DNA from: Yoonia sp.
Lineage (GTDB): Bacteria > Pseudomonadota > Alphaproteobacteria > Rhodobacterales > Rhodobacteraceae
NCBI RefSeq assembly: GCF_018402175.1
Contig: NZ_JAGYJK010000011.1
Coordinates: 124,001 to 188,000 of the forward strand
Length of the DNA stretch: 64,000 nt
Direction: 5' to 3'
The notes below the pieces were generated by a model that saw nothing but the letters and a program-made list of their open reading frames with translations, was not told where the DNA came from and ran no database searches. Below, piece by piece: positions 38,249 through 47,100 of this stretch. Every line of letters begins with the position of its first letter. The stretch's first letter is position 1. Made by a program: the position numbers and the translations under genes.

Positions 38249-41248
38249 TCTGCTTTGCCCCTTCCTTGTCATAAAACACCGGATCGACGATGCGGGCGGC
38301 GACGGTCTTGGCGTCATCCACGGTGTTAAACGTAATCACCTCGCCCATCCGGTCCGGCCCGCGATGCACCAGCCCCATCGCGATCCCGCGCCCCAGCGTG
38401 GGCGAATGATAGGTCGATGTGACGCGGCCTTGGGTGTTGCGCTGGCCATTGGCATTGCTGCCGTCAGCAATCGCATAGGCCCCGTCCGGCAGGACCGACC
38501 CGTCCAGCGTTTCCAGCCCCACCAGACGCCAGCGGTCGGGGTTGTCCATGAAACTGCGGGCATGGGCGCGCTTGCCAAGATAGTCGTCTTTCTTCTTGGA
38601 CAAGGCCCAGTGCAGGTTCAAATCCTGCGGAATGACCGTGCCGTCGGTTTCATCGCCGATCATGATGAACCCTTTTTCGGCGCGCATGATATGCAGCGCC
38701 TCGGTCCCGTAGGGCATCACGCCGAACTCTTCGCCCGCCGCGATCAGCGCCTCCCAAAAGGCACGACCCTGCCCCGCAGGCACCGCGATTTCATAGGACA
38801 ATTCGCCCGAGAATGAAATCCGGAACACCCGCGCATCAAACCCGCCGATCTTTCCTGCCTGCCACTGCATGAACGGCAGCGCGGTCAGGTCCATCCCGCC
38901 CAGTTTGTCCAACAGCAGCTTGGCTTTCGGGCCGACCACGGCGACCTGCGCCCATTGTTCGGTGACATTGGCGACATAGACTTTCCAGTCCCACCATTCG
39001 CATTGCAGCCAGTCTTCCATCCAGGCATGGATCCGGTCCGCCCCGCCGGTGGTGGTATGGCACAGCCATGTATCCTCCGAGATCCGCGCGACGACACCGT
39101 CATCCATCAAAAACCCGTTTTCCGAACACATCAGCCCGTAACGGCATTTGCCCACAGCCAGATTGGACATCATATTGGTGTAAAGCATGTCAAGGAACTT
39201 GCCCGCATCCGGCCCCTTGACGATCAATTTGCCAAGGGTCGAGGCATCGAGCAGCCCGATATTGCTGCGGGCATTGGTGACCTCGCGGTTGACCGCGTCA
39301 TGCACCGTTTCGCCGGCGCGGACATAGGCAAAGGGCCTGCGCCACTGGCCGACGGGTTCGTTATCCGCGCCATTGGCATTGTGCCAATCCGACATCGGCG
39401 TCTTGCGCAAAGGCTGGAACACGCCGTCGCGTGCCGCACCCGCAATCGCCGCCATCGAAATCGGCGTATAAGGCGGGCGGAATGTCGTCGTGCCGACATT
39501 CGGGATCGCCGTGTTCAGTGCATTGGAAAGCACCGCCAGACCGTTGATATTGCTAAGTTTCCCTGATCCGTTGCCATGCCGAGCGTCGTATAGCGTTTGG
39601 CATGTTCGACGGATGTGAACCCTTCCTGCGCGGCCAGCTGGACATCGGTGACCTTCACATCATTCTGGAAATCCAGCCATGTCTTGGACCGCAGCGCATA
39701 GCTGGCCCCTTGCGGCATCATCCAGACGGGGGCGATCGGGCCTTCCTCTGCGTCCACGGCCAGGGGGGCCATGGTCACATCCTGCGCCTGTCCGGCGGCC
39801 AAGGCGGCAGCCTTGCCCGCCGCCACCGCATCGGCCAGCACAGCGGCGCTGCGCAGATGGCCATTGGCCACCCCAGCGGCGATCACGAAACCCGCGCCAT
39901 CAGCACCGGTCGGCGGGCGGGCCGTGTCGGGGCGGAACATCGCCTGCGCATCGTCCCAGACCAGCTTGCCACCGCAATGCGACCACAGATGCACGACCGG
40001 CGACCAGCCGCCCGACATCGCCACGCAATCGCAGGCGATTTCTTCCAGCACGGCGCCTTCACCGGCCTGCGCACAAAGCGCGACACCGGTGACCCGCTTG
40101 CCACCTTTGACCTTTGCGATGCCCTTGCCATCCGCAATACGGATGCCCAAGGCGCGGGCTTGGTCGATCAGTGGACCTTCCGGCGCGGTGCGCGCATCCA
40201 CGATGACCGGCACGTCCAGCCCCGCCTTTTTCAAGGCAATGGCGGTGCGATAGGCATCGTCGTTATTGGTGACAACCACCGTGCGATCCCCGACAGAGAC
40301 GCCGAAATTGACAGCATAATCGCGCACAGCCCCGGCCAGCACCACGCCGGGCAGATCATTGCCCGCGAATGACAAGGGCCGTTCAATCGCACCCGTCGCG
40401 GTCACGATCTGCGCCGCCCTGATCCGCCACAGCCGGTGACGCGGACCGTCCTGATCAGGCACATGGTCGGTCAGCCGTTCATAGGCCAACGTATAGCCAT
40501 GATCATACACACCGGCGCCCATGCAACGCGCACGGATAGTGACGTTTGACATCTTATCAAGTTCTTGCAGCGTGGATTTAATCCAATCCGCCGCATCCAT
40601 CCCGTCGATCTGCGCCCCGTCCACGACAGCGCGGCCACCCCAATCTGCGGTCTGTTCGATCAGCAGGACCCGCGCACCGGCCTGTCCTGCGGCCAGCGCC
40701 GCCGCCAGCCCCGCGATCCCGCCACCTACGACCAGCACATCCACATGCAGGTTGAAATGCTCATAGGTGTCTTCATCACGGTCCTTGGGCGCGCGGCCCA
40801 GACCGGCGGATTGCCGGATGAACGGTTCATAGACATGTTTCCAAAAGGCACGCGGGAACATGAACATTTTATAGTAAAAGCCCGCAGGCAGAAACCGCGA
40901 CAGATGCGTGTTGATGGCACCCACGTCGAATTCCAAACTCGGCCAATGGTTCTGGCTGGTGGCGGTCAGCCCGTCGAACAATTCGGTCGTGGTGATGCGC
41001 TGGTTCGGCTCGAAAGCCGCGCCCTGCCCCAGATTGACCAGACCGTTGGGTTCCTCGGCCCCAGCCGCGACCACGCCGCGCGGGCGGTGGTATTTGAACG
41101 ACCGGCCGACCAGCATCTGGTCATTGGCCAGCAGGGCTGATGCCAGCGTATCCCCCGCGAAACCGCGCAGGTTTTTGCCGTTGAAGGTGAAACTGACAGG
41201 CTTGGTGCGGTCGATCAGACGACCATGACCCGCAAGACGCGTGCTCAT
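38241..41248 (-). pseudogene. soxA: sarcosine oxidase subunit alpha, single-base frameshift
   Basis: About 1002 residues if repaired, normal for SoxA. The first frame (41248 to 39515) has the 2Fe-2S-type N-terminal domain, the NAD-binding VLVVGGGIAGLAAALAAGQAG, and further flavoprotein segments; it reads KRYTTLGMATDQG and then derails. The second frame (to 38241) resumes with VLSNALNTAIPNVGTTTFRPP and contains the folate-binding aminomethyltransferase-like domain (GLLDASTLGKLIVKGPDA, FSGELSYEIAVPAG). One base is missing in the GGGAAA run near 39558-39563; adding it restores GKLSNINGLAVL. Sarcosine oxidase demethylates sarcosine to glycine with tetrahydrofolate as acceptor. The ATG overlaps soxD (ATGA). 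Confidence 0.88.
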
Positions 41249-41574
41249 GCGAAATCTCCCCATGTCCAGCCGGGACGTTTGGCCGTGATCTTGTCGCAGA
41301 TGTCCTGCGGCGGTTCCGTTGTCTGGGCCGGATAGGTGCCGAACACCTCTAGCGTGGCGGTGCAGCGCGCGGCCAGAAACCATTTGCCGCAACCGTAAAC
41401 ATGCCGCCAGCGTTCGAAATGCACGCCCTTTGGGTTTTCGCGCATGAACATGTAATCCTCGAACTGGTCATCGGATGATCCCGGACCGTGCCGTTTCAGA
41501 TGCGCTTGCCCGCCCGCATGCAGATCGGTTTCATCGGCATCGGTGCCACAATAGGGGCAATGAAGGGTCAGCAT
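41245..41574 (-). CDS. soxD: sarcosine oxidase subunit delta
   Basis: 109-residue delta subunit with the zinc site CPYCGT near the start, then HVYGCGKWFLAARCTATLEV and the C-terminal KRPGWTWGDFA. It is intact, unlike its neighbours soxA and soxB. Overlaps soxA by 4 bases. Confidence 0.94.
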   Translation of the reverse strand: MLTLHCPYCGTDADETDLHAGGQAHLKRHGPGSSDDQFEDYMFMRENPKGVHFERWRHVYGCGKWFLAARCTATLEVFGTYPAQTTEPPQDICDKITAKRPGWTWGDFA

Positions 41575-41602
41575 AGGCGCACCTTTTGTCTGGAATTCGT
41601 CA

Positions 41603-42848
41603 TCAATGCGCGACCCCCGCGGCGACGCTTTCGTCGATGAATTTGCCTTCGCGGAAACGGAACATCGAAAATTCATCGGTCAGCGGCGACTGCCCCTTGG
41701 CCATCAATTCGGCCATGGCCCAACCCGATCCGGGGATCGCCTTGAACCCGCCTGTGCCCCAGCCGCAGTTGACAAAGACGCCATCGACAGGGGTTTTCGA
41801 CAGGATCGGTGACCGGTCGCCGGTCACATCCACGATCCCGCCCCATTGGCGCAGCATTTTCAGACGCGCAATCATCGGGAAAGTCTCGATCAGGGCGCGC
41901 ACGGTTTCCTCGATATGATGGAAACTGCCGCGCTGGGTATAGTTGTTGTAGCCGTCGGTGCCGCCGCCGATCACCATCTCGCCCTTGTCGGATTGGGACA
42001 TATAGCCATGCACGGTATTGGCCATCACGACGACATCCATGCAGGGCTTGATCGGCTCTGACACCAGCGCCTGCAAGGCCACCGATTCAATCGGCAGGCG
42101 GAACCCGGCCATCTGCGCCATCACACCCGAATGGCCCGCAACGACCAGCCCCAGCTTGTCGCAATCAATCGCGCCCTTGGTCGTGTCAACGCCGATCACG
42201 CGGCCCCCATCGCGGCGAATGGCCGTAACCTCGCATTGCTGGATGACATGCATGCCCATATCCGAACAGGCCCGCGCATAGCCCCAGGCGACCGCATCGT
42301 GGCGCGCCGTGCCACCGCGCGCCTGCCACAACCCGCCCAGCACCGGATAGCGCGGCCCGTCAATATTCATGATCGGGCAAAGTTCCTTGACCTTCTCAGG
42401 CCCGATCCATTCGGTTTTCACGCCTTGCAAGCGCATTGGCATGGGCAGTGCGTTTATAGCCACGGATTTCGTGCTGGGTCTGCGCCAGCATGATCACGCC
42501 ACGCGGGCTGAACATGACGTTATAGTTCAGGTCCTGGCTCATCGTCTCATACAGGCTGCGCGATTTTTCATAGATCGCCGCGGACGGGTCTTGCAGGTAA
42601 TTGGACCGGATGATCGTGGTGTTGCGGCCTGTGTTGCCGCCGCCAAGCCAGCCTTTTTCCAGGATCGCGACATTGGTGATGCCAAAGTTCTTGCCCAGGT
42701 AATAGGCCGTGGCCAGCCCGTGGCCGCCAGCACCCACGATGATGACGTCGTATTTCGCCCGTGGCGCGGGGTTGGCCCAGGCACGGGTCCAGCCGGTATG
42801 TTGGCGGAACGCTTCTTTCGCGATGGCAAAGGCGGAATATCGTTTCAT
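41603..42848 (-). pseudogene. soxB: sarcosine oxidase subunit beta, single-base frameshift
   Basis: About 414 residues if repaired, close to the usual 417. The first frame (from 42848) has the FAD-binding [18 protein letters not shown] and [15 protein letters not shown], up to [12 protein letters not shown], then reads wrongly. The second frame resumes with [19 protein letters not shown] and runs to 41603, including NCGWGTGGFKAIPGSG. One extra base near 42429-42430 (CTTGCAAGG instead of CTGCAAGG) explains the break. The subunit carries the non-covalent FAD and covalent FMN sites that oxidise sarcosine. First gene of the operon; divergent from ccmI. Confidence 0.88.
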
Positions 42849-43037
42849 CTGCGCGCGATTCCCTGTCTAAACTATGCCCCTGTCTGGACCTTTCGGGGTG
42901 TAGAAAGGATACTACCAGCGGCGTCTGGACCGCGATTTACGACATGCCCGCGCGACAGTGAAGGGCCACGGCGTCGCAGGCCCTTTTCACCCAGGCCTGT
43001 GGCGGTTATGTCGGGGCAAGCAAATGCGTGAGGGCAT

Positions 43038-44234
43038 ATGATATTCTGGATTTTGGTCGGCGCAATGACATTGGCCGTGGCAGGTTTGATGGCCATCCCC
43101 CTGCTGCGCGCCCCCGATGTGCAAGGCGAAAACCCCGATATCGCCATCTACCGCGCGCAACTGGCCGAGATTGACCGCGATCTGGAACGTAGCCTGCTCG
43201 AACCAGACGAGGCTGAACGCTCGCGCACGGAAATTTCCCGCCGGCTGCTGGCGGCCAGCAAGACAGGCGCAGACCCGCTGCGCAGCCCCAAGCGACAGGG
43301 CGTGGTGGCGGCGGGGGTGCTGGCCGTGATCGCGGCGGTGACATTCGCGACCTACACACAGCTGGGCGCGCCCGGATATGGCGACGTGCCGTTGCAGGCG
43401 CGGCTGGCGGCCTCGGACGCGATGCGCGCGAACCGGCCCGCGCAGGTCTTTCTAGAACAGGTGGCACCACCACCGCCGCCTGTGAATGTTCCCGATGATT
43501 ACCGCGCCGCCATCGAACAGTTGCGCGACATCGCCCCGACCCGCCCCGACGATCTGGAAGCTTGGTCGCGGCTGGCCTTTCACGAAGTCGAATTGCGCAA
43601 TTATTCCGGTGCCGCCGTGGCCCAGGGGCGGGCGGTCGCAATCATGGGCGATACCGCGCAACCTGCCGATTTTGCCCGCTTGCTGGACCTGCTGGTCGTC
43701 GCGGCCGGTGGGCTTGTCTCGCCCGAAGCCGAACAGGTGATCCGCAATATTCTGACGCGAGACGAGAGTAACGCCGCAGCGCGGTATTATCTTGGGCTGC
43801 TCTATGACCAGACCGACCGGCCCGATCTGGCCTATCGGCTGTGGCGCGATCTTGCCGAAAACGGCGATCCGGCCATTTTCCACGTCGCCTCGGCCCGCCA
43901 GATGATCGAGGATGCGGCCTTTCGCGCGGGTCTCGATTATACTCTGCCAGAGGTCCGCGGCCCATCTGCCGATGATATCAACAATGCGCAGGACATGAGC
44001 CCCGAAGACCGGCAGGCGATGATCGGCGGCATGGTTGCGGGCTTGGCCGACCGGCTGGCAAATGACGGCGGCACCGCTGCCGATTGGGCGCGGCTGATCA
44101 CCGCCTACGGCGTGCTGGGCGAAACCGACAACGCCCGCGCGATCTGGGTCGAGGCGGCGGATGTCTTTGGCGCCAATGCCGAGGCGATGGCGATCCTGAC
44201 GCAAGCCGCGCGCGACGCAGGCGTGGTGGAATGA
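43038..44234 (+). CDS. ccmI: cytochrome c biogenesis protein CcmI
   Basis: 398 residues. The N-terminal part has two membrane helices (FWILVGAMTLAVAGLMAIPL and VVAAGVLAVIAAVTFATYTQ) around a cytoplasmic loop with a leucine-zipper-like helix (IYRAQLAEIDRDLERSLLEP). The periplasmic C-terminal part has TPR repeats (DDLEAWSRLAFHEVELRNYS, AARYYLGLLYDQTDRPDLAY). CcmI chaperones apocytochrome c to the heme ligase. It is far from the ccmABCDG block in this genome. Its stop overlaps ruvX (ATGA). Confidence 0.92.
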   Translation: MIFWILVGAMTLAVAGLMAIPLLRAPDVQGENPDIAIYRAQLAEIDRDLERSLLEPDEAERSRTEISRRLLAASKTGADPLRSPKRQGVVAAGVLAVIAAVTFATYTQLGAPGYGDVPLQARLAASDAMRANRPAQVFLEQVAPPPPPVNVPDDYRAAIEQLRDIAPTRPDDLEAWSRLAFHEVELRNYSGAAVAQGRAVAIMGDTAQPADFARLLDLLVVAAGGLVSPEAEQVIRNILTRDESNAAARYYLGLLYDQTDRPDLAYRLWRDLAENGDPAIFHVASARQMIEDAAFRAGLDYTLPEVRGPSADDINNAQDMSPEDRQAMIGGMVAGLADRLANDGGTAADWARLITAYGVLGETDNARAIWVEAADVFGANAEAMAILTQAARDAGVVE

Positions 44235-44707
44235 TCTGCGCCACCCCCGAGGATTTCGCGGCACAACTTCCGCGCCACGGTGCTGTCGCGGGGCTGGATT
44301 TGGGGACGGTGACGATCGGGGTGGCGGTATCGGATGTGATGCGCAGCGTGGCGACCCCGCTGGAAACCATCCAGCGCCGCAAATTCACGCTCGACGCCGC
44401 GCGGCTGTTTGAAATCACCGGCCACCGCAGCATCGCGGGGCTGGTGCTGGGCCTGCCGCGCAATATGGACGGGTCCGAAGGGCCGCGCTGTCAGGCGACC
44501 CGCGCCTTTGCTCGCAATCTGGAAAAGCTGACGCCGCTGCCGATCACCTTTTGGGACGAACGGCTGTCCACCGTCGCCGCCGAACGTGCCATGCTCGAGG
44601 CGGATATGTCCCGAAAGCGTCGCGCAGAGAGGATCGACAACGTCGCCGCCAGCTATATTCTGCAAGGCATGCTGGACCGGCTGCGACATCTGGAGGCGCG
44701 CGCGTGA
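44231..44707 (+). CDS. ruvX: Holliday junction resolvase RuvX (YqgF family)
   Basis: 158-residue RNase H-fold nuclease, implicated in pre-16S rRNA 5' end maturation and Holliday junction resolution. The motifs GLDLGTVTIGVAVSD near residue 25, LVLGLPRNMDGSEGPR, and WDERLSTVAAERAMLEADMS carry the acidic catalytic residues. Its ATG overlaps the ccmI stop, and its TGA overlaps the GTG of the DUF1289 gene. Confidence 0.95.
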   Translation: MICATPEDFAAQLPRHGAVAGLDLGTVTIGVAVSDVMRSVATPLETIQRRKFTLDAARLFEITGHRSIAGLVLGLPRNMDGSEGPRCQATRAFARNLEKLTPLPITFWDERLSTVAAERAMLEADMSRKRRAERIDNVAASYILQGMLDRLRHLEARA

Positions 44708-44946
44708 CCATCCCCGAACCGACCGACCACATCTGGAAACGGGCCGAAATCGACAGCCCCTGCATCAAGATTTGCGTGATCCAGCCGGAAACGCGGCTCT
44801 GTACGGGCTGTCTGCGCACGATCGACGAGATCAGCGCCTGGTCGCGGATGACACCCGACGCGCGGGCGCAGGTGATGGCAGAATTGCCCGCGCGCAAAGG
44901 GCTGGTCGCGAAACGGCGCGGGGGGCGTGCGGGACGGGTGACGTGA
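44704..44946 (+). CDS. DUF1289 family Cys-rich small protein
   Basis: 80-residue protein with four conserved cysteines (SPCIKICVIQPETRLCTGC) followed by RTIDEISAWSRMT, the DUF1289 pattern, probably a small metal-binding protein. GTG start within a GTGA overlap with ruvX. Third gene of the ccmI-ruvX-DUF1289 operon. Its basic tail (KRRGGRAGRVT) is unremarkable. Confidence 0.88.
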   Translation: MTIPEPTDHIWKRAEIDSPCIKICVIQPETRLCTGCLRTIDEISAWSRMTPDARAQVMAELPARKGLVAKRRGGRAGRVT

Positions 44947-45059
44947 GCGGTCTGTCGGCACGCAGAAAGCCTGTGTGACGGCGCAGCTTTGCGGCCTGAT
45001 CCATTGCCGCCCGCAAGACCGCGCAACAGTATTTCATCGCGCGGGCGGTGCCCCAAAAG

Positions 45060-45863
45060 TCAGTCTCTGATGCCACTTCGGACCGCGCATTGGTGCAGAC
45101 GCGCCGCGAAATAGGTCGCAAAGATTTCGTTTTCCGGATAGTCGCTGGCCGCTTTCCAATAGGCACCAAGACGCCCGATCAAACCCGCGATCCAATCGGC
45201 CGCCTGCATGGTCTGATAGCGATGGCTTTCCAACTGAAAAGGTGGCTCGACAAGACAGCGTCGCTGATCCACGCCATACATGGCAATCGCCGCTTGCGTG
45301 ACCAGTGCAGACCTTTGGTCGTGTTCGTCCAGAGCAAGCAGGAACTTTTCGCCGGGGTTGCAATCGAGGTCACAATGCTGGTCGATGCGCTTGATCGCTT
45401 CTTTCAGAATATGGCGATACAAGGCATTCGCATCATGCGCTGCGGGCGGGTCTTTCTTGCACTGGCCCACATAAAACACAAAGCCGCCAAGCGTTTCGAT
45501 CTTGTTGAACAGCCGATTGGTGAAGCGGCGCAGCTCTTGATAGGTTGCGACATTCCTGACGGTGTAAAGAGCAGACCCCTTTTTCTCCCAGACAGCGGGA
45601 TGGGCTTTTGCTTGTTCAATCTCGAATTTCAACAGCTCGCATTTGCGCTGATAGAACCATGTGCCGAAATTGCGCACCTGCCCAATCGGAAGCACGAGCC
45701 CGGCAAGGCCAAATACGGGGCTATCGTTATGTCGGGGATCATTGCGGGCGATATAGGGGCCGATATGCCCAAATTCATCCAGATAAGCGATATATGTCAA
45801 ACAGTTACCTATAAACACGAAAACCCGCGCTTTCGCGCGGGCCTCGGAATGAGGGCAACACAT
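45060..45863 (-). CDS. DUF3800 family protein
   Basis: 267 residues (or 246 if translation starts at the TTG at 45800). The domain opens with TYIAYLDEFGHIGPY, the acidic DExG-type motif of DUF3800, and later has LLALDEHDQRSALV and a C-terminal MQAADWIAGLIGRL, a pattern that suggests an RNase H-like fold. The function is unknown; such genes are often found in variable regions. ATG 45863 has GAGG 7 bases upstream and a good promoter just before it. The TTG sits right at the family start with AGGT upstream, and a GC hairpin with TTTT lies between the two. Both starts remain possible. Confidence 0.75.
   Translation of the reverse strand: MCCPHSEARAKARVFVFIGNCLTYIAYLDEFGHIGPYIARNDPRHNDSPVFGLAGLVLPIGQVRNFGTWFYQRKCELLKFEIEQAKAHPAVWEKKGSALYTVRNVATYQELRRFTNRLFNKIETLGGFVFYVGQCKKDPPAAHDANALYRHILKEAIKRIDQHCDLDCNPGEKFLLALDEHDQRSALVTQAAIAMYGVDQRRCLVEPPFQLESHRYQTMQAADWIAGLIGRLGAYWKAASDYPENEIFATYFAARLHQCAVRSGIRD
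45820..45841 (-). terminator. terminator-like hairpin at the head of the DUF3800 gene
   Basis: On the minus strand CCCGCGC-GAAA-GCGCGGG followed by TTTTCG: a 7-bp stem with a GNRA loop and a short T-run. It lies between the two candidate starts of the DUF3800 gene and downstream of a promoter, so it could end the upstream fbpC-like transcript, act as an attenuator, or end a short RNA of about 50 nucleotides. Confidence 0.5.
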
Positions 45864-45880
45864 GTCTGCGCCTCGAACTA

Positions 45881-45909
45881 CATATAAGAGATCACGTCTA
45901 GATTGTCAA
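45881..45909 (-). promoter_or_regulatory. sigma-70 promoter of the DUF3800 gene
   Basis: On the minus strand TTGACA (-35, 45909-45904), a 17-base spacer, and TATATG (-10, 45886-45881). The predicted start, around 45874, is only about 11 bases upstream of the ATG at 45863. The -35 hexamer is a perfect consensus, rare in this GC-rich window. Confidence 0.6.
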
Positions 45910-45935
45910 GCGCGCATCACGCTGCCGCGCAGGGC

Positions 45936-45965
45936 GCGTAAGGTGGATCGTGATCCACCTTACGC
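45936..45965. repeat. REP-like palindrome, copy 4 (GTAA variant)
   Basis: Two 14-base arms, GCGTAAGGTGGATC (45936-45949) and GATCCACCTTACGC (45952-45965), with spacer GT. Similar in build to copy 2 (stem with GGTGG), but GTAA replaces GTAG. It overlaps the stop codon of the FbpC-like ATPase gene (45960-45962). Confidence 0.6.
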
Positions 45966-47030
45966 CCGCGGAAACACGAAACACCGGTCCCGCCGGATCA
46001 TGATCCAAAGCGGCGTTCCCACCTTGGGCAGGAACACAGATGGCACCGCCGCACGCAGGATGGACCCGTCGAAATCCATCCGGAATTCCACCAGACTTGA
46101 CGCGCCGATGAACCGCGCGCGCTGCACCACGCCGCGGGCGGGGGTGCCGTCTTGCGGGGTCGGGTTGGGGCCGCGACCCGCGCGGTCAAAGTCGATTTTC
46201 AGATGCTGGGGGCGGATCACGATATCGACCTCGGTGCCGTCCGGCACGCCGGGGGCCAGGAACTGGCCAAAGGGCGTATCGGTCAGCGCCCCCTGCACTT
46301 TACCCTTGATCACGTTGATATCGCTGAAAAATCCGGCTGCTTCCAGATCCTTGGGGGCGTTGTAGATATTATAGGGCGATCCGCGCTGCACGATCCGCCC
46401 GTCACGCATCAGCGCGATTTCATCGGCCATGCGCAGCGCCTCGTTCGGTTCATGGGTAACCAGCAGAACGGCGGTGCCTTCGCTTTTCAAGATCTCCAGC
46501 GTCTCGTCGCGGATATCGTCGCGCAGGCGGTCATCAAGGCCGGAAAACGGCTCGTCCATCAGCATGATGCGCGGCTTGGGCGCCAGCGCGCGGGCCAGTG
46601 CCACGCGCTGCTGTTCGCCGCCCGACAATTGATGCGGGTATTCATGCAAATAGCGCAGCATGCCGACCTTTTGCAAAAGGTCGGTGACCCGCCCGTCATC
46701 ACGCCGCCCGCGCAGCCCGAAGCCGACGTTCTGCGCCACGGTCAGATGCGGGAACAGCGCGAAATCCTGAAACATCAACCCGATGGACCGGCCTTCGGGC
46801 GGCACGCGGTCCACCGTGTCGCAGATCAGCTGGCCATCGACATGGATCGTGCCGCTGTCTTGCATATCCACACCCGCGATGATCCGCAGGGTGGTGGATT
46901 TGCCGCATCCCGATGGCCCCAGCAGACATGTGACCTGCCCCGGCATCACCGTCAGGCTGACATCATCGACCACGCGCCGCCCCGCAAAGGTCTTGACCAG
47001 ATGGCGGGCGGCAAGGCGGGGCAATGTCAT
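45960..47030 (-). CDS. FbpC-like ABC transporter ATPase
   Basis: 356-residue ATPase of an importer. Walker A is LLGPSGCGKSTTLRII, the Q-loop MFQDFALFPHLTV, signature LSGGEQQRVALARAL, Walker B IMLMDEPFSGLD, and the H-loop VTHEPNEAL. A C-terminal TOBE/OB-type regulatory domain (VIRPQHLKIDFDRAG to the end) follows. Best fit is the iron(III)/FbpC-like group, possibly also thiamine or polyamine. No permease or binding protein is next to it, so its partners lie elsewhere. Its start could also be the ATG at 47054. The stop lies inside a REP palindrome. Confidence 0.82.
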   Translation of the reverse strand: MTLPRLAARHLVKTFAGRRVVDDVSLTVMPGQVTCLLGPSGCGKSTTLRIIAGVDMQDSGTIHVDGQLICDTVDRVPPEGRSIGLMFQDFALFPHLTVAQNVGFGLRGRRDDGRVTDLLQKVGMLRYLHEYPHQLSGGEQQRVALARALAPKPRIMLMDEPFSGLDDRLRDDIRDETLEILKSEGTAVLLVTHEPNEALRMADEIALMRDGRIVQRGSPYNIYNAPKDLEAAGFFSDINVIKGKVQGALTDTPFGQFLAPGVPDGTEVDIVIRPQHLKIDFDRAGRGPNPTPQDGTPARGVVQRARFIGASSLVEFRMDFDGSILRAAVPSVFLPKVGTPLWIMIRRDRCFVFPRA

Positions 47031-47100
47031 GCGAACAATTCCTGATGAAAACAATTGGGCTTTGCCGACCTAACAACCCCGCCCTGCCGGTGCAAGTGGC

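Noticed and set aside
39515..39533. Two separate genes for sarcosine oxidase alpha
   Set aside because: The two frames join seamlessly after a one-base repair at 39558-39563 and together equal one normal SoxA; the second frame has no Shine-Dalgarno of its own.
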